Made by a program: the position numbers and the translations under genes | Shown: piece by piece, positions 9,169 through 17,854 of the stretch | Layout of the letters: the number at the start of each line of letters is the position of its first letter | Position numbering within the stretch: position 1 is the first letter of the stretch | Assembly: GCA_002835675.1 (NCBI GenBank) | Contig: PIZR01000007.1 | Coordinates: forward strand, 16,286 to 80,285 | Reading direction: 5' to 3' | Length of the DNA: 64,000 nucleotides | From: Bacillus sp. BA3 | GTDB lineage: Bacteria > Bacillota > Bacilli > Bacillales > DSM-1321 | The notes under the pieces: generated by a model | What the model was told of the DNA's origin: nothing | Database searches by the model: none | Seen by the model: the letters and a program-made list of their open reading frames with translations, nothing else

Positions 9169-9206
9169 AAAGGAGGTCCCTGTTTATAAAAACAGGGACC
9201 TCCTTT
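9169..9206 (-). terminator. Terminator downstream of the first GT2 gene
   Basis: Perfect 17-base inverted repeat (9169-9185 with 9190-9206) around a four-base loop, rich in GGAGGTCCC. Located between the GT2 gene and the sulfate operon. Confidence 0.7.
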
Positions 9207-9219
9207 ACATCTTGCTCAC

Positions 9220-9939
9220 CTATTGTTGTTTCCTAAGTTCATTTACCAATAATTTTTTCATTTTGGCATGATGTCGATTAACCACCAGTCTATTTTCCCT
9301 TTTGATGCAGCCTTCATGCTTTTTAGAGCCCATTTCTGTATGAATTCTATATAGTAATAACGGTTGAGGCACAAAGAGAAACTTGAAATTTTGCAAGATC
9401 CGCAACCATAAATCATAATCGTGTGTGTATAGAAGCGACTCATCAAATATTCCGATGAGCTCAAATACCTTCTTGTGAATCATGACCGAGCAGCCATTAA
9501 TAATATTTCCTCTGATCATTGCTTTAATAAGTTCAAGCTGATTAGGTGGGTATATCCCTATAATCGGAGTAATGATATCGCCATTATCATCAATGCAGTA
9601 ATAACTAGTATAACTGAATCGTGCATCTTCCCTTACCATTGCTTCCAACTGGATCTCTGTCTTCTCAGGGTAAAAGATATCATCTGAACTAAGCCAGCAT
9701 ACATAATCGCCTGTTGCATTTTTGATGCCGGTATTCAATGCACTGGCCGTTCCCCCATTTTCCTTTTTGATATATGTTATTTTATCTAGAAAAGGATCGA
9801 TTCTTTCTGAATATAATGTAGAGCCATCATTGACTACGATAATCTCAATATTTTTGTAGGTTTGGTTGAACAAGCTCTCCAAAGCTTTATCGATATATGG
9901 ACAATTATAGAATGGAACAACAATCGATACTTTAGACAT
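9220..9939 (-). CDS. Family 2 glycosyltransferase
   Basis: A 239-residue GT-A glycosyltransferase: VSIVVPFYNCPYIDKAL at the N terminus, VVNDGST, and the metal-binding WLSSDDIFYPEK (DxD-like SDD) near residue 80. It lacks transmembrane segments, so it acts in the cytosol or at the membrane face on a nucleotide-sugar donor. It is a close paralogue of the protein at 12140-12853 (shared NCPYID, QTYKNIE, KENGGTA, WLSSDD, YTHDYDLWLRIL), implying local duplication in the island. Enzymes of this type make surface polysaccharides or spore-surface glycans; donor and acceptor are unknown. Start ATG has AGGCGGTT upstream. Confidence 0.88.
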   Translation of the reverse strand: MSKVSIVVPFYNCPYIDKALESLFNQTYKNIEIIVVNDGSTLYSERIDPFLDKITYIKKENGGTASALNTGIKNATGDYVCWLSSDDIFYPEKTEIQLEAMVREDARFSYTSYYCIDDNGDIITPIIGIYPPNQLELIKAMIRGNIINGCSVMIHKKVFELIGIFDESLLYTHDYDLWLRILQNFKFLFVPQPLLLYRIHTEMGSKKHEGCIKRENRLVVNRHHAKMKKLLVNELRKQQ

Positions 9940-10239
9940 TTATGAACCGCCTTTCAATTGATTACCATGTATTTCGTGAGCATCAGGGCTATCCGTTTTA
10001 TAAAAAAAAACCATTTTTCATATTAATATTTATTTCACACTAATTAAGATATGAACCATTCCCAATCGAGTCATCCCAAATTAAAACGGCTATAAATCCA
10101 ATTTGTGAATCATACGTATATTACATGGCTCTTTGTCATATCCGTTCAAAATGGATGATTTGTGATAACTTTTGTTTTGAAAGGTAAAGTCCAACCTAAA
10201 TATGAGACCTGTTGCTCCATTATTTTAAGGAGGGGAATA

Positions 10240-11319
10240 ATGAATATATTGTTTGTTTTTTATGTTCCAAGTGGTGGAGTGGAAACATTAAATCGGCAAC
10301 GATTTGCCGCACTAAAAGAATACGGTATCGATGCTCATTATCTATATTATGATAACAGAAGGAATTTCTTGAATGACCACAGTGCCCCAACTTTTATTAC
10401 GAACGATGATGCTGAAATTCAAAAAATATTGGAAGAGGGAGATTATTCCGCTATCGTGGTCGTTTCAGATTTCAAAACTTTACCGAGATTCAGGTCCATG
10501 GGGTATAAAGGAAAAATGATTATCGAAATCCAGGGTTACGGTCCAAAACATGTGGCAAGATCGGCTCTTTCAAATGCAATCCCAGATGTCAATGCCCATG
10601 CAGATGGATTCCTTAACCCAAAGACTCCTCATATCATGCAATTATTAGATGAACTTTACCCAACGTTCCCAAAGTTCAGTTTTAATAATTGCTTTGATAC
10701 AAGTCAATTCTGCTACAAACCAACACCTTTAGATGGCTATAGAAAAGTGGCTTGGATAGGAAGGATCGAAGATAATAAAAATTGGAGTGAATTCCTGAAG
10801 ATCGGTTATCAACTAATTAACAATCATAATCCGAAAATACAATTACTTATGTTCGAAGATCCCACCTTAAGTGACCCTAACGAAAGAGATAAATTCAATA
10901 AATTAATAAAACGGTTAAATTTAAGCTCAAAGCTTACTTTGCATTCAAATGTCCCAAATTCCCAAATGGCTGATTTTTTCTCTGAAATTGGGGATTCCGG
11001 AGGCTTTTTATGCTCCACTTCAAAAGTTGAAGGTGCCCCTTACGCACTCCTTGAAGCGATGAGTTGCAGATGCCCTGTGCTGACGACGGATTCAGATGGG
11101 GTCAGGAGCTCAATCATTCATAATCGAACGGGAAAGTTTTACTCTTTAGGAAATATCGATAATGCAGTCAGAGAGGCAAAGGAATTAATGAATAACCAGA
11201 CACTAAGGGAAAGCATCCGGTCAAATGCCCTTGAGCACGTCAAAACTCATTTTAGTCCTGATTTGTATGCACAAAACTTCATCAATATGCTGGAGTCCTT
11301 AGGAATAGATTCCAAGTGA
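10240..11319 (+). CDS. Glycosyltransferase, GT-B fold (family 4/1-like)
   Basis: A 359-residue protein beginning MNILFVFYVPSGGVETLNRQ, with the C-terminal GT-B nucleotide-sugar site: WIGRIEDNKNW near residue 170, and CSTSKVEGAPYALLEAMSCRCPVL (the EGxPxxLLEAM donor-binding motif) near residue 265. I chose ATG 10240 because AAGGAGGGG precedes it; an upstream in-frame ATG has no ribosome site. It is convergent with the sulfotransferase, with a shared terminator between. The 300 bases upstream (9940-10239) hold no gene or promoter I can name with confidence. Confidence 0.85.
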   Translation: MNILFVFYVPSGGVETLNRQRFAALKEYGIDAHYLYYDNRRNFLNDHSAPTFITNDDAEIQKILEEGDYSAIVVVSDFKTLPRFRSMGYKGKMIIEIQGYGPKHVARSALSNAIPDVNAHADGFLNPKTPHIMQLLDELYPTFPKFSFNNCFDTSQFCYKPTPLDGYRKVAWIGRIEDNKNWSEFLKIGYQLINNHNPKIQLLMFEDPTLSDPNERDKFNKLIKRLNLSSKLTLHSNVPNSQMADFFSEIGDSGGFLCSTSKVEGAPYALLEAMSCRCPVLTTDSDGVRSSIIHNRTGKFYSLGNIDNAVREAKELMNNQTLRESIRSNALEHVKTHFSPDLYAQNFINMLESLGIDSK

Positions 11320-11320
11320 A

Positions 11321-11360
11321 AAGAAACCGCCGGAATTTTTTTCATTCCGGCCGTTTCTTA
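11321..11360. terminator. Bidirectional terminator between converging glycosyltransferase and sulfotransferase genes
   Basis: AAGAAAC and GCCGGAAT on the left pair with ATTCCGGC and GTTTCTT on the right, with a T-rich loop and A/T flanks on both sides. Confidence 0.75.
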
Positions 11361-11378
11361 ATTGACTATCATTAGGAA

Positions 11379-12104
11379 CTAGTTTGAGGCGCTTTGTTCC
11401 ATTTTGAAATTTTCCAATTGCTTTTGCTCGTCTACTGTAAGTGATTGAAGTTTTTCGTAAAGAAGTTTTTTGGCAAAATCATATAATTCCAAATCCAATG
11501 CGTTATATTTTCTAATCAAGTTTATTAAGTCCGATGGCACTTCTTTTTTGGCCAAGCGATTTTTAGTAATATTTTTTCTTGTATAATGGATATCCCCCCA
11601 GGCATATTCCTTTTTCAGGCAAAAAAGTGTTTCATTGAACAACTCAGTGACTCCCACCACAGAAAATGACTTTAGGTTTTCCTTGGCTTTTTCAATGTCA
11701 GGAATCTCCTGGCTGCCGCATACCATCAATGTTTGTAAATTGGGTGCTTCAGGCCCTTTGACTACAAACTCCTCTAAGGTCATGTCTTTAACCATTTCAT
11801 AGCCAGGATAATCCTTCAAAAAATAATAGGAAGAAATGACACGGTCTACCGGGTCACGTAACATCGTAAAATAATTGAATGGCCGTGAAAACTCCTGATG
11901 TATCCCATAGAAATAATGACCTGTAATCGCTTTGATATTCCTCTTTTCCGCTTCCGTTAATTCATCCAGTTTCATCATCTTCATTTCAAAAGAGTCATGA
12001 TCAAATATTTCGTTAAGCTTGTATTGTTTTTTAAATATTTCATTTAAAGTCGTTCCACCAGTTTTGGGGATATGCATAAATATATCGAGAAGACCTTCAG
12101 ACAT
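11379..12104 (-). CDS. PAPS-dependent sulfotransferase (carbohydrate sulfotransferase type)
   Basis: A 241-residue cytosolic-type sulfotransferase. The 5'-phosphosulfate-binding loop is FMHIPKTGGTTLNEIF at residues ~9-24 and the 3'-phosphate-binding segment is TMLRDPVDRVISSYYF near residue 79; HYFYGIHQ precedes the latter. These match the family of heparan/chondroitin-type carbohydrate sulfotransferases, which move sulfate from PAPS to a sugar hydroxyl or amine. It ends a three-gene run: sugar epimerase/reductase, GT2, sulfotransferase. The PAPS-making cysC and sat lie 3.4 kb away. This is the key link for a sulfated glycan. What would be sulfated is not known. Confidence 0.82.
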   Translation of the reverse strand: MSEGLLDIFMHIPKTGGTTLNEIFKKQYKLNEIFDHDSFEMKMMKLDELTEAEKRNIKAITGHYFYGIHQEFSRPFNYFTMLRDPVDRVISSYYFLKDYPGYEMVKDMTLEEFVVKGPEAPNLQTLMVCGSQEIPDIEKAKENLKSFSVVGVTELFNETLFCLKKEYAWGDIHYTRKNITKNRLAKKEVPSDLINLIRKYNALDLELYDFAKKLLYEKLQSLTVDEQKQLENFKMEQSASN

Positions 12105-12139
12105 AATGATTCCTCCATTCTAGTTATAAAAATCGTGCA

Positions 12140-12853
12140 CTATAAGTTCTTTAAATTTTTTTTGAGAATGGGCCGGTAATGGGTTTCAATCGTAAGAATA
12201 TCTTTTAACATCTCAGGTTGGAATCTGCTTGTACCCGATTCTTCATGTATTCTGAACTTCGTTAAGACTTCATCCAAATAATACATTTTATAACCATTTA
12301 CCAATAAACGAAGCCACATTTCATAATCATGGGTATAACGATGATATGGATTGAAGTAACCAACCGCCTCGAATACATCTCTCTTCAAAACCACAGTACA
12401 GCCATTCACGGCATTACGAAGTAAAAAAGCATGGTACACTCCGTTTTCAATATCTGAAAAGCGTTCGCCGGTCCAAGATAGAATGACTTCATCTTTTTTG
12501 TTTATACTATCAAAATTCGTAAAACTCACCTTTGCATTATGTTCGAGCATAAACGAAATTTGCAGTGACACCTTTTCAGGAAGAAAATAATCATCCGAGC
12601 TTAACCATGCGATATATTCTCCCGTAGCAGCATGTATCCCATGATTCAATGCAGTAGCAGTTCCCCCGTTCTCTTTTCTTAAATAACGGATTTGTTCCAA
12701 GAACGGCTCGATTTTTTCAGTATAAATTGTCGATCCGTCGTCGACGACAATGACCTCTACATTCTTATATGTTTGATCAAGCGCACTTTGAATGGCGTGA
12801 TCTATATAGGGACAATTATAAAATGGAATAATGATTGATACTTTCGGCTCCAT
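12140..12853 (-). CDS. Family 2 glycosyltransferase (paralogue of 9220-9939)
   Basis: A 237-residue GT-A enzyme: VSIIIPFYNCPYIDHAI at the N terminus, VVDDGST, and AWLSSDDYFLPEK as metal/nucleotide site near residue 80; YTHDYEMWLRLL follows near residue 170. No membrane segments. It shares most motifs with the other GT2 of the island, so both may build the same type of chain. It lies between the epimerase/reductase and the sulfotransferase on one strand, spacing about 35-57 bases, which suggests that its product glycan is the sulfation target. ATG follows a GGAGGGTAGG ribosome site. Confidence 0.88.
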   Translation of the reverse strand: MEPKVSIIIPFYNCPYIDHAIQSALDQTYKNVEVIVVDDGSTIYTEKIEPFLEQIRYLRKENGGTATALNHGIHAATGEYIAWLSSDDYFLPEKVSLQISFMLEHNAKVSFTNFDSINKKDEVILSWTGERFSDIENGVYHAFLLRNAVNGCTVVLKRDVFEAVGYFNPYHRYTHDYEMWLRLLVNGYKMYYLDEVLTKFRIHEESGTSRFQPEMLKDILTIETHYRPILKKNLKNL

Positions 12854-12910
12854 TGCCTACCCTCCTGAAGAATTTATAGCGTATTTTTTCGACTGCCTAC
12901 AATTGATTTA

Positions 12911-13816
12911 TCACTTTTCCTTTAATTCGCGATGAAAGGCAAGGATGTCCATTAAAGATGATTCAAGTGGGATATTAGGCTTCCATCCTAAATTCACTAG
13001 CTTAATAGGATCGATTGCCGCTTTATTTTCGATTAAATCATTTCGTTTTGAATTGACCTTGATATCACCTGTCGTTACCGACCTAAAGCCTTCTATGATT
13101 TCTTCTAAAGAACGATTATTACCTGAAGCAACATCATACGTTTCTCCAGACTGCCCCTTTCTCAAAAGAAAAGCATATGCTCTCACTGCATCTCTTACAT
13201 CCAGAAAATCACGTTGGTCATTCGGATTATCGACTTCAAGGACCTTTTCCATTCCCTTCCTTTCCATATCTGCGATTTTTTTCGCAAATATGGAACATAC
13301 CCCATTTGAAAATCCAGGTCCAATTAGATTGGCTGGTTTTGCAATGATTATGTCCATGTCATATAAAACCGCCCATGATTGTGCTATAAGTACTTGAAGT
13401 GTTTTACTTAAACTATAAGGATGTGGAATGGAAGAGATCGAACCAGGATCAATTTGAAGAGCTGAGCCAACTATCACCATTTTACAGGTTGGACTTTCTT
13501 TGCGAATTGCATCAATTAAATATGCAGTGGACATGGTATTTGCCTCCAGAGTCGATACAGGTTCCGACCATGACTCCCCAACGTGATTTTGTCCAGCTAA
13601 ATGAAGAAGGTACTGAGGTTTGGTCCTTTTGATGAGGTTCTTTACATCGGTTTCATTTGTCAGGTCACAGCATTCTGCATGTATCCTACCTTCGAAATTC
13701 ATCTTTTTTCTTGAAACCGCCGTAATATCAAATCCTGATTTCAGGAAGTGTGCGCATGCATGCCTGCCTGTAAACCCACTAGCCCCTGTGATCATTAATT
13801 TCCCTTGTTGTTTCAT
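12911..13816 (-). CDS. NAD-dependent sugar epimerase/reductase (extended SDR, GDP-6-deoxy-mannose reductase-like)
   Basis: A 301-residue extended SDR. Dinucleotide loop ITGASGFTGRHACAHF is at residues ~9-24; the catalytic YxxxK is HPYSLSKTLQV near residue 132; NDQRDFLDVRDAVRAY is the typical nucleotide-sugar segment. It resembles RMD-type reductases that turn GDP-4-keto-6-deoxymannose into GDP-rhamnose, but a 4,6-dehydratase partner is absent here, so the substrate is unsure. ATG 13816 is preferred over an upstream TTG (13831): it overlaps the stop of an upstream reading-frame remnant as ATGA. First intact gene of the epimerase-GT2-sulfotransferase unit. Confidence 0.8.
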   Translation of the reverse strand: MKQQGKLMITGASGFTGRHACAHFLKSGFDITAVSRKKMNFEGRIHAECCDLTNETDVKNLIKRTKPQYLLHLAGQNHVGESWSEPVSTLEANTMSTAYLIDAIRKESPTCKMVIVGSALQIDPGSISSIPHPYSLSKTLQVLIAQSWAVLYDMDIIIAKPANLIGPGFSNGVCSIFAKKIADMERKGMEKVLEVDNPNDQRDFLDVRDAVRAYAFLLRKGQSGETYDVASGNNRSLEEIIEGFRSVTTGDIKVNSKRNDLIENKAAIDPIKLVNLGWKPNIPLESSLMDILAFHRELKEK

Positions 13817-13966
13817 TGATTTCTCATCCAATCATTATTGATATTAATAACCGCTTTAATCGACTCAAGGTTATCCAAATATTCATTGATAAAAGGATTC
13901 CGGATATACTGGTATTTTCCTGAAACACTGGGTCAGCATGAACAATCGCTCGTAACACATCAAAAC
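13813..13966 (-). pseudogene. Frameshifted remnant of a coding region upstream of the epimerase gene
   Basis: Two overlapping minus-strand frames look like pieces of one protein: FDVLRAIVHADPVFQ (after a stop at its left) and then, one frame over, KYQYIRNPFINEYLDNL followed by ESIKAVININNDWMRNQ and a TGA that overlaps the epimerase ATG. No start codon or ribosome site is present. I cannot name the parent gene; the coding-like composition and the ATGA junction suggest the decayed 3' end of an operon partner. The remaining bases to 14355 contain no gene that I can support. Confidence 0.35.
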
Positions 13967-14355
13967 GTTATTGTTCTATAAATCACCATTAGCAGCTATT
14001 TACAAATCCATAGTAATCATAAACACAGTCTCTTATTACACTATGTTTAAACCCCTCTATTGCTATGGGCTGTTCTCACATCTACCGTCAAAAGGGCTTT
14101 CACTTAAGGATGAACAATATCTTAAAAGCTGGACTTTTTTTGAGCTGAAAATTGTGGGAATATTCGTTTCCATATATAAGGATATTTTGGAAGTGGATTT
14201 TTCAGGAGGGTTGTACATAATGGGTCAATATGCTGCGACAGGAAAATGCCAAACATATTTTTAGTTGAAAATATTCATATTATGAATAACTTGTCTATAC
14301 AAAAACCTTCTCAAATTAATATGTTAGAGTATTCCAATAAAAGAGGTGTTATAAT

Positions 14356-14796
14356 TTGGGAAAATTTTTAGATGCACAAACTTCACAGAATGCCAGTTAT
14401 CGTGACTCCATCTCGATACCGGTCACCACTACACCTGCACTTTTCGGCTCATTGGGCCTAAACACTACTGGTGCAGGACCGAATATCAGGGTCGAATTCA
14501 CTTTCACCGCAACTCTTAGCTCTCTAGCTGCCATATTAACTCCCGTCAACATTGAAATTTATAGAGGGACAGGCGTAGGACGCGTACTGGTTTATTCAGC
14601 ACAACTAACATTACCCGTTGCAGGTTTAGGTGTTGCCTCCGAAACGATCATCACCCTAGCAGGAGCGGACTTCAATCCACCATCCCCTAATAACTTTTTA
14701 GTATATCAATCGTTCATAAGTATACCTGGCGGAATTGTCATCGCACCGACTCGTACTGGCCCAGAAAGCTTTTTCGCAGCTGCATTTTCCAACTAA
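14356..14796 (+). CDS. Small Thr/Ser-rich beta protein, possible spore-surface (exosporium-like) protein
   Basis: A 146-residue protein with a TTG start, supported by AGAGGTG seven bases upstream. After the first few residues it is made of alternating hydrophobic/Thr/Ser strands (IPVTTTPALFGSLGL, VEFTFTATLSSLAA, IITLAGADF) with no Cys, His or Trp and a single Lys, resembling the jelly-roll proteins of exosporium such as the BxpB/ExsF type, though I do not see a clear family signature. No signal peptide, so it would be made in the mother cell if it is a spore protein. It sits among glycosyltransferases, an epimerase and a sulfotransferase, so it may be their acceptor; that is inference. Confidence 0.6.
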   Translation: MGKFLDAQTSQNASYRDSISIPVTTTPALFGSLGLNTTGAGPNIRVEFTFTATLSSLAAILTPVNIEIYRGTGVGRVLVYSAQLTLPVAGLGVASETIITLAGADFNPPSPNNFLVYQSFISIPGGIVIAPTRTGPESFFAAAFSN

Positions 14797-14848
14797 ATAC
14801 TTCTAAGGGCAATGAAGAATATTAGATTTACCGTGTTTATAATGGTGG

Positions 14849-14884
14849 CGAGTGCTTCTTGATTGGACAAGTACTCGTTTTTTT
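14849..14884 (+). terminator. Terminator of the small surface-type protein gene
   Basis: CGAGTGCTT pairs with AAGTACTCG (one G-T) and is followed by TTTTTTT on the plus strand. Confidence 0.75.
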
Positions 14885-15029
14885 ATGAAATGATATTCAA
14901 AAATATGGGAATCCCTTAAATAAGCTACATAAACCCATGTGATTCGTCTATAGCATCATTTTTTCCCCGAATAGTTATAAAGAGATAACTTAAAATGGAG
15001 TATCAAAAGCATGATAGGGGGAGATTACC

Positions 15030-16250
15030 GTGAAAATATTACTTGCCACTTTTTGGGTAACACCACATGTTGGCGGTGTATGGAACTATATGCAGCAATT
15101 AAAGGAAAAGCTTGAAACTCTTGGTCATGAGGTCGATTTCCTAAGCTATGGTGAAAACCATGAATATGTTCATATCATTAACGAAAATCGTAGAATAGAT
15201 ATGGATTCACTGCCTCAAGAAGTATTAATGGAACAACAAGATTCATCCCTCCATAGTGATCCAGTGATTGCTTATTATGCCTCAAAGTGTGATTTTTTTC
15301 AGTTTGCCGCTAATAATTTAGGGTTGGAAAAATATGATGTCATTCATACACAAGATATATTTTCGACCGTCTGCATTAACCGGATACGAACCGAAAAAAC
15401 TGCTCTGGTCGCTACCCTTCATGGTTGTGTCGCTCACGAGCTAAGGAGCGCGTACTACAGCTCCAATACGCTAAAGAAAAGCTACGCAAAACAAGGATGT
15501 GATTATTTTAACCGACTCGAATATGAAGGTGCGACCTCGGCTGACTATACGATCATAGCCAATGAATGGATGAGAAATATTCTAACGGATGAATTTCAAG
15601 TGCCGATAGAGCAACTTAGTGTTTTTCACTATGGATATGATATCGAATCCTTCTTGAAGCGAATGAACGAAAAAACCGAGATCCAACGCCCAAATGATAA
15701 GAAAGTGATTATCTATACTGGTCGCCTGAATGAGTTTAAAGGAGTACATCATTTGATAAGCGCACTCAAGGAATTAAAAAAGACTAGAAGTGATTGGGTT
15801 TGCTGGATTGTTGGGGATGGTCCCAAAGAATTGGAGTTGAAAAACAAAAGCAAAGCGGAGGGATTGGAAAGTGATGTGATTTTTATGGGAAGGCGGGATG
15901 ATGTTCCTTTTTTGTTATCTCTTTCGGATATCTTCGTTCTTCCAACATTGATGGAAAATCAGCCGTTGTCTGTAATTGAAGCACAAATCACCGGAAAAGC
16001 TGTCATTGCCAGTGATGTAGGAGGAGTACCAGAAATCATCGAACATGGAATTACAGGTGTATTATCACCTGCGGGGGATGAACAGATGTTAACCATGCAT
16101 ATCAATTATTTATTGGAGAATGAGTCCTATATGAAAACCCTTGGTTTAAATGCCCAAAAATGGGGGCTGGAACATTGGTCACCCGATAAAGCCGTCCAAA
16201 AGGTGCTAGGTGTATATGAAAACGCACTTTGCAAAAAGAGAAATAAATGA
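15030..16250 (+). CDS. Glycosyltransferase family 4 (GT-B)
   Basis: A 406-residue GT4 enzyme with GTG start behind AGGGGGAG. N-terminal acceptor domain begins KILLATFWVTPHVGGVW; the C-terminal donor domain has IYTGRLNEFKGVHHLI near residue 228, WIVGDGPKELELK near 265 and the EX7E-type segment FVLPTLMENQPLSVIEAQ near residue 305, where the two glutamates bind the nucleotide sugar. Retaining transferases of this kind add hexoses to polysaccharide or glycoprotein chains. It starts a plus-strand pair with the epimerase at 16396, separated by a terminator-like hairpin. Confidence 0.9.
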   Translation: MKILLATFWVTPHVGGVWNYMQQLKEKLETLGHEVDFLSYGENHEYVHIINENRRIDMDSLPQEVLMEQQDSSLHSDPVIAYYASKCDFFQFAANNLGLEKYDVIHTQDIFSTVCINRIRTEKTALVATLHGCVAHELRSAYYSSNTLKKSYAKQGCDYFNRLEYEGATSADYTIIANEWMRNILTDEFQVPIEQLSVFHYGYDIESFLKRMNEKTEIQRPNDKKVIIYTGRLNEFKGVHHLISALKELKKTRSDWVCWIVGDGPKELELKNKSKAEGLESDVIFMGRRDDVPFLLSLSDIFVLPTLMENQPLSVIEAQITGKAVIASDVGGVPEIIEHGITGVLSPAGDEQMLTMHINYLLENESYMKTLGLNAQKWGLEHWSPDKAVQKVLGVYENALCKKRNK

Positions 16251-16260
16251 TGTCTACAGG

Positions 16261-16298
16261 AAAGGTGCTAACCACTTATTGCGTCAGCACTTTTTTTC
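16261..16298 (+). terminator. Terminator of the GT4 gene
   Basis: AAAGGTGCT pairs with AGCACTTTT (one G-T) around a 15-base loop and is followed by a T run. Confidence 0.65.
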
Positions 16299-16395
16299 CT
16301 TTTTCCTTTCTTTTTTGGCAATGCTAGGTACCTGTTTAAGACATTTTTGAACGTATTACATACAATACTAAAAACATATAAGAGGAGTATGATGC

Positions 16396-17310
16396 ATGAA
16401 GGCTATCGTGACAGGAGGGGCTGGGTTCATCGGTTCCCATCTCGTTGAAGAACTTATCTTAAATGGTGCCGAGGTACATGTATTGGATAACATGATATCC
16501 GGACACAAAGAATATGTACATCCAAATGCCATCATCCATACTGAAGATATATGCAGTGAGGCAGCTGTCCAAATCATCGCGAGGGAAAAGCCGGATGTCG
16601 TTTTCCATTTGGCTGCACAAGCTGATGTGAGCCGTTCCATACTTGAACCCCAATATGATGCTGATGTGAACATTAATGGAACAATTAATATTCTTCGGGC
16701 TTGTCATGAATCTTCTGTAAGTAAACTGATCTTTTCCTCCACCTCAGGAGTTTATGGCAATTTACAGAAAGAACTGATTTCCGAAGACGACCCGACAGGC
16801 CCCATTTCTTATTATGGATTATCAAAACTGACTGCCGAATCATATATCCGCCTGTTTCATCAGTTATATGGGCTCCCCTATACGATTCTTCGTTATGGAA
16901 ACGTTTATGGGCCGAGACAAACAGCAAAAGGCGAAGGCGGAGTCGTCGCAGTCTTTTTGGAAAAACTCAAAAAAGGGATGCCTTTAAGCATTCACGGTGA
17001 TGGTGAACAAACTCGTGATTTTATATATGTGAAAGATATAGTGCATGCTAACATCGCTTCGGTGAATCGTGGTAATCAAGAAACGATCCAGGTCAGCACT
17101 GCACAGAAAACATCAGTAAATCAATTATTGGAAATGCTAGCACAAATTCATGGTTCAAAAGTGAGTACACTCCATTCAGCCGCAAGAACAGGAGATATCA
17201 AACACAGCTGCCTCGATAACAGGAAAGCACGGCAATCGCTGAATTGGTATCCAAAGACTGATATTTTCAAAGGGTTATCCGAAACCTATTCCTTCTCGAG
17301 TAAGAAGTAG
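16396..17310 (+). CDS. NAD-dependent nucleotide-sugar epimerase (UDP-glucose 4-epimerase-like)
   Basis: A 304-residue extended SDR of the GalE/WbpP type. The Rossmann loop VTGGAGFIGSHLVEEL is at residues 4-19, the catalytic SxnYyxxK region is STSGVYG and SYYGLSKLTAES near residue 136, and the substrate segment RYGNVYGPRQ follows near 163. Such enzymes invert C4 of UDP-hexoses or UDP-HexNAc. ATG is preceded by AGAGGAG. Probably supplies a donor to the adjacent GT4. The exact sugar cannot be read from sequence. Confidence 0.85.
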   Translation: MKAIVTGGAGFIGSHLVEELILNGAEVHVLDNMISGHKEYVHPNAIIHTEDICSEAAVQIIAREKPDVVFHLAAQADVSRSILEPQYDADVNINGTINILRACHESSVSKLIFSSTSGVYGNLQKELISEDDPTGPISYYGLSKLTAESYIRLFHQLYGLPYTILRYGNVYGPRQTAKGEGGVVAVFLEKLKKGMPLSIHGDGEQTRDFIYVKDIVHANIASVNRGNQETIQVSTAQKTSVNQLLEMLAQIHGSKVSTLHSAARTGDIKHSCLDNRKARQSLNWYPKTDIFKGLSETYSFSSKK

Positions 17311-17854
17311 TTACAATGATATCCCCCATGCTCCCCTTTAAGACCACTACCACATCTTGTATAGATCTCTACCTTTACACCTCATACCGCTGCTACATTC
17401 AAAATTAAAGACGCACTAAAAAGGGTTACGTTTTCAATCTATCATTTCTCCCGAAAACCCAAATTTTCGGGAGAATATCAGTGGTCATTTTTAGGATCGT
17501 TTATAAAAAGGGTGCCATCGAAAACGATGTTTTTTTAAAATCCTTCGTATAGTATTCATAAGTTGAACAATTTCTAAAGCATTACTCTATTTATCAACTC
17601 TTAATAAAATGGCAGCGCTTTCATAAAAATTTCACCTTTACACTCAATAGCTCAACGACTTTCGCCACTTATATTCCCCTCGGGTTTATATAATATCAAC
17701 TTTACATTTTTGTTTTAAAGAAAAAGACCCCTCGGATAGTTAACTTTTTCATCAAAGCGATGCGAGGATTCCTATACGAAGAGATCTTTACATAACATGA
17801 CCATTTTCAGCCTGAACGAAATCTAGTTTTTTGGTCACGAATGGATTAAACCAT
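17311..17854. other. Gene-free interval between convergent sugar genes
   Basis: About 540 bases without a gene. It holds a perfect 12-base inverted repeat (17446-17457 with 17464-17475), a small hairpin CATCG/CGATG followed by seven T (17516-17536, plus-strand terminator-like), a cre-like sequence with 14 of 16 matches (17609-17624) that may be chance, and a possible minus-strand terminator near 17720-17767. Confidence 0.5.

Noticed and set aside
12945..13397. 150-codon plus-strand frame opposite the epimerase gene
   Set aside because: Antisense to a clear SDR; composition is that of a mirror frame.
17609..17624. cre-like ATGGCAGCGCTTTCAT
   Set aside because: Two consensus mismatches and position between two converging genes, so no promoter to control.
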